DNA of 64,000 bases from Paenibacillus sp. PK3_47 (GTDB lineage Bacteria > Bacillota > Bacilli > Paenibacillales > Paenibacillaceae). Made by a program: the position numbers and the translations under genes. This document shows, in pieces, positions 17,027 through 25,509 of the stretch. The stretch spans positions 4,588,001 to 4,652,000 of the forward strand of contig NZ_CP026029.1 of NCBI RefSeq assembly GCF_023520895.1, written 5' to 3'. The number at the start of each line of letters is the position of its first letter. The first letter of the stretch is position 1. Under the pieces are notes generated by a model that worked only from the letters and a program-made list of their open reading frames with translations, ran no database searches and was not told the origin of the DNA.

Positions 17027-17533
17027 TCAACCATTCAATACCCGCCTTTTCTCTGCAAAAACCCCGCCATCCCGCACCCTGACAACCTTTCCCGGATACC
17101 GTGCCAGCTTCTCCTCGAAGCTGTCTCTGTTTTGTTCAAAATCCCGGGTCCACTTGTACATCATCCGCAGCATGTTCAGGTCAGGGGTATAGCCGCACTT
17201 TTCTATGCCGAGCCTCTGCCTGATGAACCGGGTTGCAATTCTGATTCTGCGTTTCCACAAAGGCGTATCCAGAAATATGATGGTGTCTGCCATATCATAT
17301 AGACATTGATAGGAATCCCTGTCGGTTCCTTCAAATATCCATGAGCCTGTCTGGTCAATCTTCATGATTACCTCAACCTGCTCAGCGGCTGTACGTTTGT
17401 ACCTGCGGGTCCGGGTCTTGCGGTGGACGATCGAATCAAGCTCGTACCAGGGGACATGTAACTGTTGCGACAAAGTTCTGGCGAGGGTCGTCTTTCCGCT
17501 GGCTACAATTCCAATAATAAAAATCTTATTCAT
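17027..17533 (-). CDS. Small P-loop ATPase / adenylate-kinase-like protein
   Basis: A protein of about 168 residues beginning MNKIFIIGIVASGKTTLA, with Walker A GIVASGKTT. LDSIVHRKTR and then IFEGTDRD follow, and a Walker B-like strand reads TIIFLDTPLWKRRIR. This is the layout of the FlaR/topology-modulation-like AAA family seen in Bacilli, which probably phosphorylates or binds nucleotides; no substrate is established. I use the ATG at 17533, because the upstream GTG extension (17554) is not family-like. It is transcribed divergently from the SRAP gene. Confidence 0.78.
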   Translation of the reverse strand: MNKIFIIGIVASGKTTLARTLSQQLHVPWYELDSIVHRKTRTRRYKRTAAEQVEVIMKIDQTGSWIFEGTDRDSYQCLYDMADTIIFLDTPLWKRRIRIATRFIRQRLGIEKCGYTPDLNMLRMMYKWTRDFEQNRDSFEEKLARYPGKVVRVRDGGVFAEKRRVLNG

Positions 17534-17615
17534 GTGGCCGCAACTCCATTTCACAGTGATTCATGAATAATTTCCCTCCGGTTACGAAAAATAGGTAAAA
17601 AGGAGGGTGAGCTTC

Positions 17616-18290
17616 ATGTGTCAACGTTTTTCGATGGCTGCCGAGCTGCCGGAGGTCCGGGAGCATTTTCAGATCGACCGTGTCATGTACTATTATAAAA
17701 ACCGCTATAACATCAGCCCAACCCAGCATACTCCCGTGGTGCTGCAGCAGGATGGTGTACGGATTCTGGATGAGTTCCGCTGGGGGTTCATTCCGTATTG
17801 GGGAAAGGATGCGATTAACGCCGACCTTCGAAATGTTCATCAGAATTCAACCTACCGCAAAATGGTCGACAAGCAGCGGTGCGTGATCCCGTGCAACGGT
17901 TTTTACTATTGGAAAAAAGAAGGCAAGAAGGAGTATCCGGTACGTGTGGTCATGAAAAATGGCAGCATGTTCGGCGTGGCCGGCCTGTACGAAATCTGGC
18001 GGGATACGCGCGGAGAGCCGCTCCGGACCTGTACCCTGGTGATGACGGAAGCCAATCCGCTGATCGGACAGTTTGAGAGCCGGATGCCGGCGATTCTGTC
18101 CCCGGAGAACATGGCCCGGTGGCTCGACGAGAGCACGAATGATCTGGATGCCCTTGACCCGATTTTGCGTCCCCATGTAACAGAAGAAATGCATGCCTAT
18201 GCGGTAACACCACTCATCGACAACGATGCTCATGACACCGATGAATGTATCCGGGAGATGGATTTGAAGCAGGCATTGGTGAAGCGCTGA
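17616..18290 (+). CDS. SRAP (HMCES/YedK-like) protein with altered active site
   Basis: A 224-residue SOS-response-associated peptidase domain protein. Family members crosslink to abasic sites in single-stranded DNA through Cys2 and protect them. I start it at ATG 17616 because this places Cys2 after the initiator Met, and AAGGAGGG lies 8 bases upstream. Conserved framework: RYNISPTQ, RWGFIPYWGKD, RCVIPCNGFYYW, RMPAIL. The usual Glu of GFYEW is Tyr98 here, and the usual His of IHDRMP is Glu154 (FESRMP). The Asn of INAR is kept (Asn68) but the Arg is Asp70. So Cys2 is retained in a non-canonical pocket. Confidence 0.88.
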   Translation: MCQRFSMAAELPEVREHFQIDRVMYYYKNRYNISPTQHTPVVLQQDGVRILDEFRWGFIPYWGKDAINADLRNVHQNSTYRKMVDKQRCVIPCNGFYYWKKEGKKEYPVRVVMKNGSMFGVAGLYEIWRDTRGEPLRTCTLVMTEANPLIGQFESRMPAILSPENMARWLDESTNDLDALDPILRPHVTEEMHAYAVTPLIDNDAHDTDECIREMDLKQALVKR

Positions 18291-18315
18291 TTGTCCAACC
18301 AGCAAACCGGATATT

Positions 18316-18358
18316 GCGTCAGTCTAAGGCTAACCACCTTCAGATTGGCGCTTTTTTT
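18316..18358 (+). terminator. Terminator after the SRAP gene
   Basis: The arms GCGTCAGTCTAAGG and CCTTCAGATTGGCGC pair imperfectly and are followed by seven T residues. The structure lies 25 bp after the stop codon. Confidence 0.65.
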
Positions 18359-18374
18359 ATGGAAACCAAACCTC

Positions 18375-18764
18375 TTATTTATACACGTATCTGGAATACA
18401 GCCCCCAATAAGCATAATCGTAAGTGTCTGGATGGTGTATCAGATGTTTGGACCGCTTGATCCAGGCATGCAGCATCTCCGACTGTGCTTTATATTCTGC
18501 ATTGTCCAATAATTCAGATAATTGATCGACATCTTCCTTGATTCCCGACCTGACAATATCCCCTGTAAAAACATAAAGGCTGCCCAGGAAAAATGAGGTT
18601 TTCTTGCACCGCTCATCATCAATAAATCCGCAGATCACCGGTATATTATCAAAACTGTTAACAGCCAGCTCCCAATCCTGATCGGGAATTCCTTCATCAC
18701 TGTATGCCCATGCTTTTATCTCATCAGGAGTAGGGTTCCAGGCGTGCTGCGCATCTTTAAACAT
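18375..18764 (-). CDS. Hypothetical protein, 129 residues
   Basis: I do not recognise a family. The protein is soluble, rich in aromatic residues and mostly helical in appearance (WNPTPDEIKAWAYSDEG, EDVDQLSELLDNAEYKAQ). It has no signal peptide and no obvious catalytic motif. AAGGGGGCGG precedes the ATG at normal spacing, so it is probably a real gene. It is convergent with the SRAP gene and divergent from the GyrI-like gene. Confidence 0.65.
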   Translation of the reverse strand: MFKDAQHAWNPTPDEIKAWAYSDEGIPDQDWELAVNSFDNIPVICGFIDDERCKKTSFFLGSLYVFTGDIVRSGIKEDVDQLSELLDNAEYKAQSEMLHAWIKRSKHLIHHPDTYDYAYWGLYSRYVYK

Positions 18765-18868
18765 AGGTCCGCCCCCTTAATCCAAAAAAAACAAATGATT
18801 ATTTTTTTATACCATGATAGCATTCGAAATGACTAAAATATACAAAAATTAGAAAGGAAGATGAAATT

Positions 18869-19345
18869 ATGAATATCAAAATCGAAACGCTTCCCAAAAC
18901 CCGCATCGCCTATGTACGTCAGACGGGTCCATATGGCCCTGGTAACATTCAAGCTATGAACAAGTTAAAGCAATGGGCGGGGGAGAGACAGCTGCTCACT
19001 GAATCAGCCATTCTGTTCGGGATTCCGCAGGACCACCCGGAGATGACTCCGCCTGAACAGTGCCGGTACGATGCTTGTATTGTCATTCCTGACGATTATG
19101 GAGTAGATTCTTCGATCCCGGAAAGTGAGTTTTCAGGCGGAGAGTATTTGGTCTGCAAAATCAGACATACAGCAGAAGATGTGCAGAAGGCGTGGGCTGA
19201 GATGATTCCGGCGGTTCAAAGCCGCGGCTACCGAATCGCCAATAAGCCGATTATTGAGCGTTACACGGGTGAGATGATCCTGAGCGAAATGTGCGAACTT
19301 TGCGTGCCAGTAGAGCCCGTGGAACGTTCCGATTATCACTCGTAA
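18869..19345 (+). CDS. GyrI-like / AraC effector-binding domain protein
   Basis: A 158-residue stand-alone GyrI-like domain, the small-molecule-binding fold of SbmC and of AraC-type multidrug regulators. The N-terminal strand is IKIETLPKTRIAYVRQTGPYG. ILFGIPQDHPEMTPPEQCRYDACI is the typical central segment, followed by GGEYLVCKIRH. AGAAAGGAAG precedes the ATG. It has no DNA-binding domain. Its last 10 bases overlap the convergent AraC gene. A role in binding toxic small molecules is possible but unproven. Confidence 0.83.
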   Translation: MNIKIETLPKTRIAYVRQTGPYGPGNIQAMNKLKQWAGERQLLTESAILFGIPQDHPEMTPPEQCRYDACIVIPDDYGVDSSIPESEFSGGEYLVCKIRHTAEDVQKAWAEMIPAVQSRGYRIANKPIIERYTGEMILSEMCELCVPVEPVERSDYHS

Positions 19346-20196
19346 AACAGCAGCCGCTTGGCATAGGCATTGCGGAAATCGGTTGGCGTCAGGCCGACGA
19401 TCTTTTTGAAGGATTTCATGAAGTTATGGCAGTCCTTATACCCGAGCTGGAGCGAGACCTCGCTGACATTCTGGTTGGTGTCGGAGAGAAGGAATTTCGC
19501 AAGTTCCATTTTCTGCTGCAAAATATACTGCTTCAGCGATATGCCGGATATAGTGGTGAAGAGATGGGAGAGGTATTTTTCGTTGTAGCCGAAATATGCG
19601 GCGATCTGTGACACCTTGATGTGCTCGCTCCGGCTCCATTTGATGTAGTCTACAATGTCGTTATACAGCTGCTCCTGCTTTGTTTTTTTGGCGGGATTGG
19701 ATTCGGTGTGAAAGATCTGGTTGTACAGCTCGCAGAGAATGACTGTGGACATATAGTTGTTCAGCGTTCTCTGGTTGTAGCCCCGCACCGAATCCTGAAG
19801 CTGCTTCATCATGACAATGATTTTCTCAAGACTTTTCAGCGTGCCGAACTGGGGAAGCAGCAGCTTGTTGTCTTCCTTCTTCGGCGTGAAGGCGGACAGG
19901 TCAGTAACCTTGATTCCGTCCGGAGATTTAAAGTGCAGCCAATAAAAACTGCATTCCGAAGATTTATAGCCGAACTGCTTCGTATAGGGAGGAAGAATCA
20001 GGTATTCGCCTTTGGAGACGACGAAATGCTGTTTATCACCCGCGAGATAAAGCACGCCTTCAGTCATGACAATAAGCTCATAATCCTGCAGTATTCTGCT
20101 CAAGTGAATCCAGTCTGCAGACGGGGCGACGAACTTGCCCGTAATCTCCAAATCGACCGGCATATTTACGTTCAGCTCAAAAGCAACCATCACCAT
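19336..20196 (-). CDS. AraC family transcriptional regulator
   Basis: This 286-residue protein has an N-terminal cupin-like sensor (about residues 15-110, with VSKGEYLILPPYTKQFGY). Two C-terminal helix-turn-helix units follow: KVSQIAAYFGYNEKYLSHLF and VSEVSLQLGYKDCHNFMKSF, ending GLTPTDFRNAY. It lies 206 bp downstream of the GH127 gene in the same direction, with a terminator between them. That suggests it regulates GH127 or other arabinoside genes. Two Met codons 6 bases apart are possible starts; the GGGGG signal fits the second slightly better. Confidence 0.87.
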   Translation of the reverse strand: MVMVAFELNVNMPVDLEITGKFVAPSADWIHLSRILQDYELIVMTEGVLYLAGDKQHFVVSKGEYLILPPYTKQFGYKSSECSFYWLHFKSPDGIKVTDLSAFTPKKEDNKLLLPQFGTLKSLEKIIVMMKQLQDSVRGYNQRTLNNYMSTVILCELYNQIFHTESNPAKKTKQEQLYNDIVDYIKWSRSEHIKVSQIAAYFGYNEKYLSHLFTTISGISLKQYILQQKMELAKFLLSDTNQNVSEVSLQLGYKDCHNFMKSFKKIVGLTPTDFRNAYAKRLLFYE

Positions 20197-20331
20197 GCCC
20201 CCTTTTTTCTGACATTAGTACACTTCCGGACATTCTTATTATTGAGGAAAGAAGCCCTGAAGTAAAGCGCTTACGCCCCGGATATGACGAACAAGATGCG
20301 GTTGTATGCATAAAATGAACCTGATAACGAA

Positions 20332-20381
20332 AAGCGCCGGTAATGTTCCCTTTAAAGCGGTAGATATCGGCGCTCTTTTTA
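20332..20381 (-). terminator. Terminator after the GH127 gene
   Basis: A 7-bp GC-rich stem (AGCGCCG/CGGCGCT) encloses about 28 bases. It is followed by TTTTCG on the minus strand and CTTTTTAT on the plus strand, so it may work in both directions. Confidence 0.6.
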
Positions 20382-20402
20382 TATGCAGTATTTTGCTGCA
20401 GA

Positions 20403-22988
20403 CTAAGCTTTCACTACAATTACGTTGTATTCACGCACCGCGGAATGATTTTCCGCTTTGACGGTAAGGGTCAGCGTGATGGAATCGTCCTCCAAAGTAA
20501 CTTTACGCGGTAAGGTATCCTCGATCAACACCCCGTTTACATATACCAGTGCATTTTTGTGCCCGGGGACGGTGTTCATCATGACAGTGCCTGTATCCCG
20601 GGGAACAGTGAGTGTATAAGCATTAACCTCGCTGCGGAAAGGCTCAGACCAGGTACCTTTGTCAAAAGTCAGCTCCTGCAATGCTGTATTACCGTCATAG
20701 CCAGTCATCATACGCAGCAGATCAAAAATCCCGTTGTCCCGTCCCGGAATAACGAATTTAACCTCGACCTCGGATTTGTCTCCGATACGTGCTGCGGGGA
20801 TCAGATAGCTCTTATTGTAAAAGCTGCGCGGCTTATCTGTATGCAGTGTTTCACTGGCCAGCAGCTCCCCGTCAATATAAATGGCTATTTCTTTGCCGTT
20901 ATTGCCGGAGAAATAAGTGACGGACAGGTAATTATCGGTGTGAGGCGCGGCCTTAAGCCTATAGCTGAACCAGCCGCTGTCCGCGGCCTTCCGGAAATTG
21001 TATCCGTCCCAGGTAGCCACCGATGTATTCTCCCCTTGGATCCCATGCTCCAGCTCGTACTGGTCATTGCCGACAGGCAGACTGTCAATAGTGGCATCCT
21101 GAATCCTTTGCCGGAGCTTGGCCTGCATAATATGATCCTGCAGTTCCGCCGAATCTGCTTCAACCAGCCGCCAGTAGATACCGTAACGTTCGCTGTGCTG
21201 TTTGTAATGGGGTGTGAACACGAGGCGGTGGTCTTCATCTGTACCACGCAGCTTAAAAGCAAGCTCTCCATCAAGCTGTACATAATGGTCCGTGAAGTCC
21301 GCAAGCCACGATTCCGGGCTTCCGCCGGCAATGGTAATAAAGTCCTTGACCAGCATGCTGCGGGTCGGCACGCTGACCGAGACACCGGTCGCCGATTCGC
21401 GCAGATCTTCGGCCCCCAGGGCGGCGCTTAGTACAACCGGACCGTATTTAAAAGCTGCGACATGGGGGGCATCGGGCAGAGTAAAGTAAGCCAGTGTCAT
21501 CGGAAGACGGAGCTGAATGCTGTCGCCGTCAGCCCACTGCCGTTCCAATACGGCGTAACCTCCTTCAATGGCCGCGCCGATCTTCACTCCGTTGAGCGTG
21601 ATCTCAGGCAATCCGGCCATCCAGTCCGGCATACGCAGCCTGATTGCGAGCGGCTGCTCTTGGGCTGCAAGACACTGGACGGTGAAATGAACAGTGTCTT
21701 TATACGGAAGGCTGGCGCTTTGCGTAAGCCTTATGCCATGCTCCGCGGCTTCAAGTGTGGTACTCAGATATTGGTTGACATAAATACTGGATGAATCCTG
21801 GAAATAAATGCTGTCATTCAGCTTGGTGAAGCTTTCCATTCCTGTTCCGGTACAGCACCAGAAATGCTCAAAGGGAGAGCTGTACACTTTGAAATACCCG
21901 GTAGCCATAGGCTGGAAGTACATGGTCATGCCTGTGTGCGGATGCTGCGAAGAGACAATGGCATTCATAAAAGTATTTTCATAGAAATCCGCATATTTGA
22001 CATCACCGGTGATCTTGAACAGCTCGCGGGTAAGCTTCAGCATATTGTAGCTGTTGCAGGTCTCCGCCGTAAAATTGGAACGTTCCCGGTCCAGCATATC
22101 AGGATCTCCGAAATGCTCCCATTCACTGTTGCCGCCCGTGATGTAGCTGTGATGCCGGACGACCATTTCCCAGAAGCTCTCGGCAGCCTCCAGATACCAC
22201 CGTTCCCGTTCGCCAAGTGCCAGATAACGGTTCAGAGCGCCGAGGAATTTCGGAATCGTCGTATTGGCATGCTTGCCTTTTAGAATATCCCGGCCTTCGC
22301 GGACCGGGGTGAACAGGCTCAGCTCATCGAACTGGTGAGCGGCAGCCAGATGGTGCTCATCGCCGGTAATTTTATACAGCTCATAGAGGCAGTCGTTCAT
22401 CCCGCCGTATTCCACAGACAGGACGGTCTGCTGCATTTCAGCCGACCAGGCTGAGGCTCTGACGTAGACCCATTCCCCCAGCCTGGCCACGATTTGGTAG
22501 GCCGTATCACTTCCGGTGGCGGAGTACGCGGCAGTCAGTCCCGCGATAATCTTATGCATCGTATACCAGGGAACCCAGGCGGGCTGCCTGTTCTCCACAT
22601 GATCAAAAAGCTGCTCGGGAAAAGCCGAGAGGTATCCGCTTTCAAGTTGGCAAAGCTGCAGCTCGGAGAGAAGATAATTCAGTCTTGAGGCAATTTCGTC
22701 ATCTTTGGTACTAAGGTAAGCCTGCGACAGTGCGGACAGATAATGCCCTAGGATATGGCCCCTGATTTCGGTATTTTCCCAGCCGGGATATTTGCCGCTT
22801 TTGGGTTCAAGACCTTTATTCTCCCGGAAGCCTGCCAGAAGGCGGTCAAGATCATAGCTTTTGAGATACTGGATCTCTTTGGCGAATGCGTTCGTGAAAT
22901 AAGGATCGGAAATAAGGACCTGATCCATCCGGAAATCCCTGATTGCTTGATTGTCAGCTGCTGTGTGTGAAGTAGTTCCAACAGGCAT
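20403..22988 (-). CDS. Glycoside hydrolase GH127/GH146-type beta-L-arabinofuranosidase
   Basis: An 861-residue cytoplasmic enzyme with an (alpha/alpha)6 barrel and C-terminal beta domains. The metal-thiolate active site is visible: Glu309 and Cys311 in AETCNSYNMLKL, and Cys378-Cys379 in FWCCTGTGMES. In this family a Cys acts as nucleophile on a zinc site, releasing L-arabinose from beta-linked arabinofuranosides. I use ATG 22988 with GGTGAT upstream; the longer reading frame to 23024 has no ribosome binding site. The last 200 residues look like a carbohydrate-binding module and a cadherin-like strand domain (YTLTVPRDTGTVMMNT). Confidence 0.9.
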   Translation of the reverse strand: MPVGTTSHTAADNQAIRDFRMDQVLISDPYFTNAFAKEIQYLKSYDLDRLLAGFRENKGLEPKSGKYPGWENTEIRGHILGHYLSALSQAYLSTKDDEIASRLNYLLSELQLCQLESGYLSAFPEQLFDHVENRQPAWVPWYTMHKIIAGLTAAYSATGSDTAYQIVARLGEWVYVRASAWSAEMQQTVLSVEYGGMNDCLYELYKITGDEHHLAAAHQFDELSLFTPVREGRDILKGKHANTTIPKFLGALNRYLALGERERWYLEAAESFWEMVVRHHSYITGGNSEWEHFGDPDMLDRERSNFTAETCNSYNMLKLTRELFKITGDVKYADFYENTFMNAIVSSQHPHTGMTMYFQPMATGYFKVYSSPFEHFWCCTGTGMESFTKLNDSIYFQDSSSIYVNQYLSTTLEAAEHGIRLTQSASLPYKDTVHFTVQCLAAQEQPLAIRLRMPDWMAGLPEITLNGVKIGAAIEGGYAVLERQWADGDSIQLRLPMTLAYFTLPDAPHVAAFKYGPVVLSAALGAEDLRESATGVSVSVPTRSMLVKDFITIAGGSPESWLADFTDHYVQLDGELAFKLRGTDEDHRLVFTPHYKQHSERYGIYWRLVEADSAELQDHIMQAKLRQRIQDATIDSLPVGNDQYELEHGIQGENTSVATWDGYNFRKAADSGWFSYRLKAAPHTDNYLSVTYFSGNNGKEIAIYIDGELLASETLHTDKPRSFYNKSYLIPAARIGDKSEVEVKFVIPGRDNGIFDLLRMMTGYDGNTALQELTFDKGTWSEPFRSEVNAYTLTVPRDTGTVMMNTVPGHKNALVYVNGVLIEDTLPRKVTLEDDSITLTLTVKAENHSAVREYNVIVVKA

Positions 22989-23133
22989 ATTTATCACCAG
23001 TCCTATGCTATTTTTAGATATCATGCTGGATGCATGTTACTAAAATAAGCTTATAGGCATAGCATTTTCGGGTAAATAGTGCAACGTTCGAATATGTGTG
23101 AAAAGGTTAGATTTAACTAGACATCCCATACAA

Positions 23134-23170
23134 AATAAAAAGAAGCCGACCATTTTGTGGGCCGGCCTCT
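23134..23170 (-). terminator. Terminator after map
   Basis: On the minus strand AGAGGCCGGCCC pairs with GGTCGGCTTCT imperfectly and is followed by TTTTTATTTT. It begins 8 bp past the map stop codon. Confidence 0.7.
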
Positions 23171-23177
23171 AATTAAT

Positions 23178-23924
23178 CTATTGCGCGGTCAAAATTTGCG
23201 GGCCTTCAGCCGTGATGGCAATGGTATGCTCATATTGGGCCGCGAGCTTGCCGTCCATCGTCCGTGCAGTCCAGCCGTCCGGATCAATGGTCATGTGGTA
23301 AGTACCTTCAGTGATCATGGGCTCAATCGTGAACACCATGCCTTCTTTGATGCGGAGGCCTTTTCCGGGTTTGCCGACATGCATATAGGTCGGCTCCTCA
23401 TGCAGGTCACGGCCAATGCCATGGGCAAGAAGCTCACGTACGACACCGAAGCCGTGTGATTCCGCATGCCGCTGAATGGCGCTCGTCACGTCGCCGAGCC
23501 GGTTGCCCGGCTGCGCCTGCGCGATGCCAAGGTCAAGACATTCCTTCGTGACGCGCATCAGCTTTTCGGCCGCCGGGGAAATCTGTCCGACGGCATAACT
23601 CCAGGCCGAATCGCCAAGCCAGCCGTCCAGCTCAGCGACCGTATCGATCGTCACGATATCGCCTTCCTCAAGCGGCTTATTGCCGGGAAAGCCATGGGCG
23701 ATTACATCATTGGGAGAGGCGCAGGTCGCGTATTTATAGCCCCTATAACCTTTCTGGTAAGGCTTTGCGCCGTGCTTCAGCATAATGTCCTCAAAGATAT
23801 GGTCAATCTCGTTGGTGGTAATGCCCGGTTTGATCAGCGGGGCGATGGTCCGGTGGCATTCAGCCACAACCTGGCATGCTTTGCGGATCGCCTCAATTTC
23901 ATGCTTGCTTTTTAAAATCACCAT
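23178..23924 (-). CDS. map: Type I methionine aminopeptidase
   Basis: A 248-residue enzyme that removes the initiator Met from nascent proteins. The five metal ligands are recognisable: Asp in VTIDTVAELDG, Asp in WLGDSAW, His in AHGIGRDLHEEP, Glu in FTIEPM and Glu in YEHTIAIT. The correct start is ATG 23924, with AAGGAG upstream; the longer frame runs back through the TetR gene. It follows the TetR gene by 7 bp and is probably co-transcribed. This is unlikely to be the essential ribosomal-operon copy, since neither adk nor infA is nearby. Confidence 0.94.
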   Translation of the reverse strand: MVILKSKHEIEAIRKACQVVAECHRTIAPLIKPGITTNEIDHIFEDIMLKHGAKPYQKGYRGYKYATCASPNDVIAHGFPGNKPLEEGDIVTIDTVAELDGWLGDSAWSYAVGQISPAAEKLMRVTKECLDLGIAQAQPGNRLGDVTSAIQRHAESHGFGVVRELLAHGIGRDLHEEPTYMHVGKPGKGLRIKEGMVFTIEPMITEGTYHMTIDPDGWTARTMDGKLAAQYEHTIAITAEGPQILTAQ

Positions 23925-23931
23925 GTTTTTG

Positions 23932-24516
23932 TCAGGACTCCTTTGTAATAGCTTGCATAGCGAGCCGGGCAATCCGCTCGGCGTCGAGGTCGGAATTGCC
24001 CGCATAGTAGTGCATTCCACAGCAGCCGACCAGCACGGCAAGCATATGATTGATGCTGTCGTTCCCGCACTGGACGATGGATTGGAGCGGATCGTACAGC
24101 CGTTCCATAAATTCTCTTTTGGCGTGGTTACGTTCCTTTTCAGGCAAGCCGGCAAAATGCTCTGCCGCCATTTTGTAGACGAGATATGCGCGGGGGTCTG
24201 ACTGCCACAGCCGGAGCAGTGTTTTACAATACCTCAATAACTGCTCCTCATCCGGGGCGCTACCGCTGTGGTTTGCCCAATCTGCGGTAACCTGCTCACA
24301 TCGCTCAAAGCCGCTCCAGAGCACAGCTTCTATCAGTAAATGCCGGTTGGGGTAGTAATGGTACACTGTTCCGTAACCGAGGCCGGCTTCACGGGCGACA
24401 TCACGAATATCAAAGCTGCCGCCCGTACGGAAGTAGGAGCGTGCCGCGACGTCCAGGATTTGTTCCCTGCGCTGCATCCGTATGCGTTCATTTTGTTCTT
24501 TGGTACGGGGGCACAT
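23932..24516 (-). CDS. TetR family transcriptional regulator
   Basis: This 194-residue protein has a TetR helix-turn-helix at about residues 15-60: QILDVAARSYFRTGG, then IRDVAREAGLGYGTVYHYYPNRHLL. The remaining helical domain would bind a ligand and dimerise. It is upstream of map in an apparent two-gene operon, which is an uncommon pairing, and TetR regulators often control their own operon. Its ligand is unknown. Confidence 0.88.
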   Translation of the reverse strand: MCPRTKEQNERIRMQRREQILDVAARSYFRTGGSFDIRDVAREAGLGYGTVYHYYPNRHLLIEAVLWSGFERCEQVTADWANHSGSAPDEEQLLRYCKTLLRLWQSDPRAYLVYKMAAEHFAGLPEKERNHAKREFMERLYDPLQSIVQCGNDSINHMLAVLVGCCGMHYYAGNSDLDAERIARLAMQAITKES

Positions 24517-24600
24517 AGCCGTAGAAGCCTCCTTTTTGATAGACCTGCATATTTGTCGATATAAAAATAGTAACGCATGAGGCGGAAAAAAGCAAAACCA

Positions 24601-24640
24601 AAAAAGACTGCACCACCCGGAAAGGGCGGTACAGTCTTAT
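24601..24640. terminator. Bidirectional hairpin between secreted-protein and TetR genes
   Basis: AAGACTG and CAGTCTT form a perfect outer stem with ACC/GGT pairing inside. An A run lies on the left, giving T residues on the minus strand, so it probably terminates the secreted-protein gene. Confidence 0.65.
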
Positions 24641-24656
24641 ATAGGTTAACGTAATG

Positions 24657-25184
24657 TTATGGCGTATACTGCTGTACGATTGAAGTGATCACGCCGTCCT
24701 GGATGGTAAGATGATAAGGGGACTGGCTGAGATCGAAGACATCGGTTTTGGCGAACTCCTCTTTGAACTGCTCCAGCGAAATGGCTTCATTCCAGTGGAT
24801 GTCGAGATCCTCGATGTTGCCGGTGTGGTCAAAAATCTGCATCAGCACTGACGCGCTGTCTGACACCGGATATGTGCTCAAAAGGTCGCTGTCATTTACA
24901 ATATAGTAACCGTCTGGTGTGCCGCCAAGCTCTGCAGCCCCTTCCGGGTCCCGCTCGGCAAAGATGCGGTCGGCGTCAGCCCCTTCATACCATTCAATCT
25001 CGTCGGCAGTGAGGACAGTCCGCCCGTCTTCAGCCTGAACAGTATGGATATATGCAGACAGATGCCGGATTTGCTCGCCACTTTGCGCTTTGGCAGTAGT
25101 CCCTGCTGTGCTTGCCGTAGTGACGAGGGAAAGAAACAGCAGGACCAGCACTGGCAGTGTGTACTTGGAGTTTTTCTTTAACAA
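24657..25184 (-). CDS. Secreted hypothetical protein
   Basis: A 175-residue protein with a clear signal peptide: KKNSK, a hydrophobic core of about 16 residues, and a likely cleavage near ASTAGTTAKAQS. The mature part is acidic and contains LTADEIEWYEGADADRIFA and GGTPDGYYIVNDSD. I do not recognise a named family; small exported proteins of this type are common in Paenibacillus. GGGGGAAACC precedes the ATG. It stands alone between terminators. Confidence 0.7.
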   Translation of the reverse strand: MLKKNSKYTLPVLVLLFLSLVTTASTAGTTAKAQSGEQIRHLSAYIHTVQAEDGRTVLTADEIEWYEGADADRIFAERDPEGAAELGGTPDGYYIVNDSDLLSTYPVSDSASVLMQIFDHTGNIEDLDIHWNEAISLEQFKEEFAKTDVFDLSQSPYHLTIQDGVITSIVQQYTP

Positions 25185-25509
25185 TTCGGTTTCCCCCTTG
25201 GCCTAATAAATGAACATTACTTGCTTATATAACTCTTTACCCTCCGCTCTGGTTCTCAAACGCGGTTTGTACCTCTATAAACGTTGTTTTTGATAAAATG
25301 TTGCAATTATTTTTGCCGCTCCTGCAAAATGGAGCAGGCATTCGGCTGACCGCAGCAGATCAGGGGAATTTATCCTATGCAGCATCAGCGTCATTTGTCA
25401 AATCATTTTGAACACGTCAACGTGTATTGACCTATATAATGTTTGCTCCTATTATATAGGAATATCTGGGGTTTTGTTCAAATTTATGGTCTTGAAGGGC
25501 GGAATAAGC

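Noticed and set aside
16941..17192. Plus-strand ORF of 83 codons
   Set aside because: Most of it is antisense to the P-loop ATPase gene, and it lacks a ribosome binding site and family features.
23925..24155. N-terminal extension of map into the TetR gene
   Set aside because: The extension is the TetR gene read in another frame. The family N-terminus begins at the ATG at 23924.
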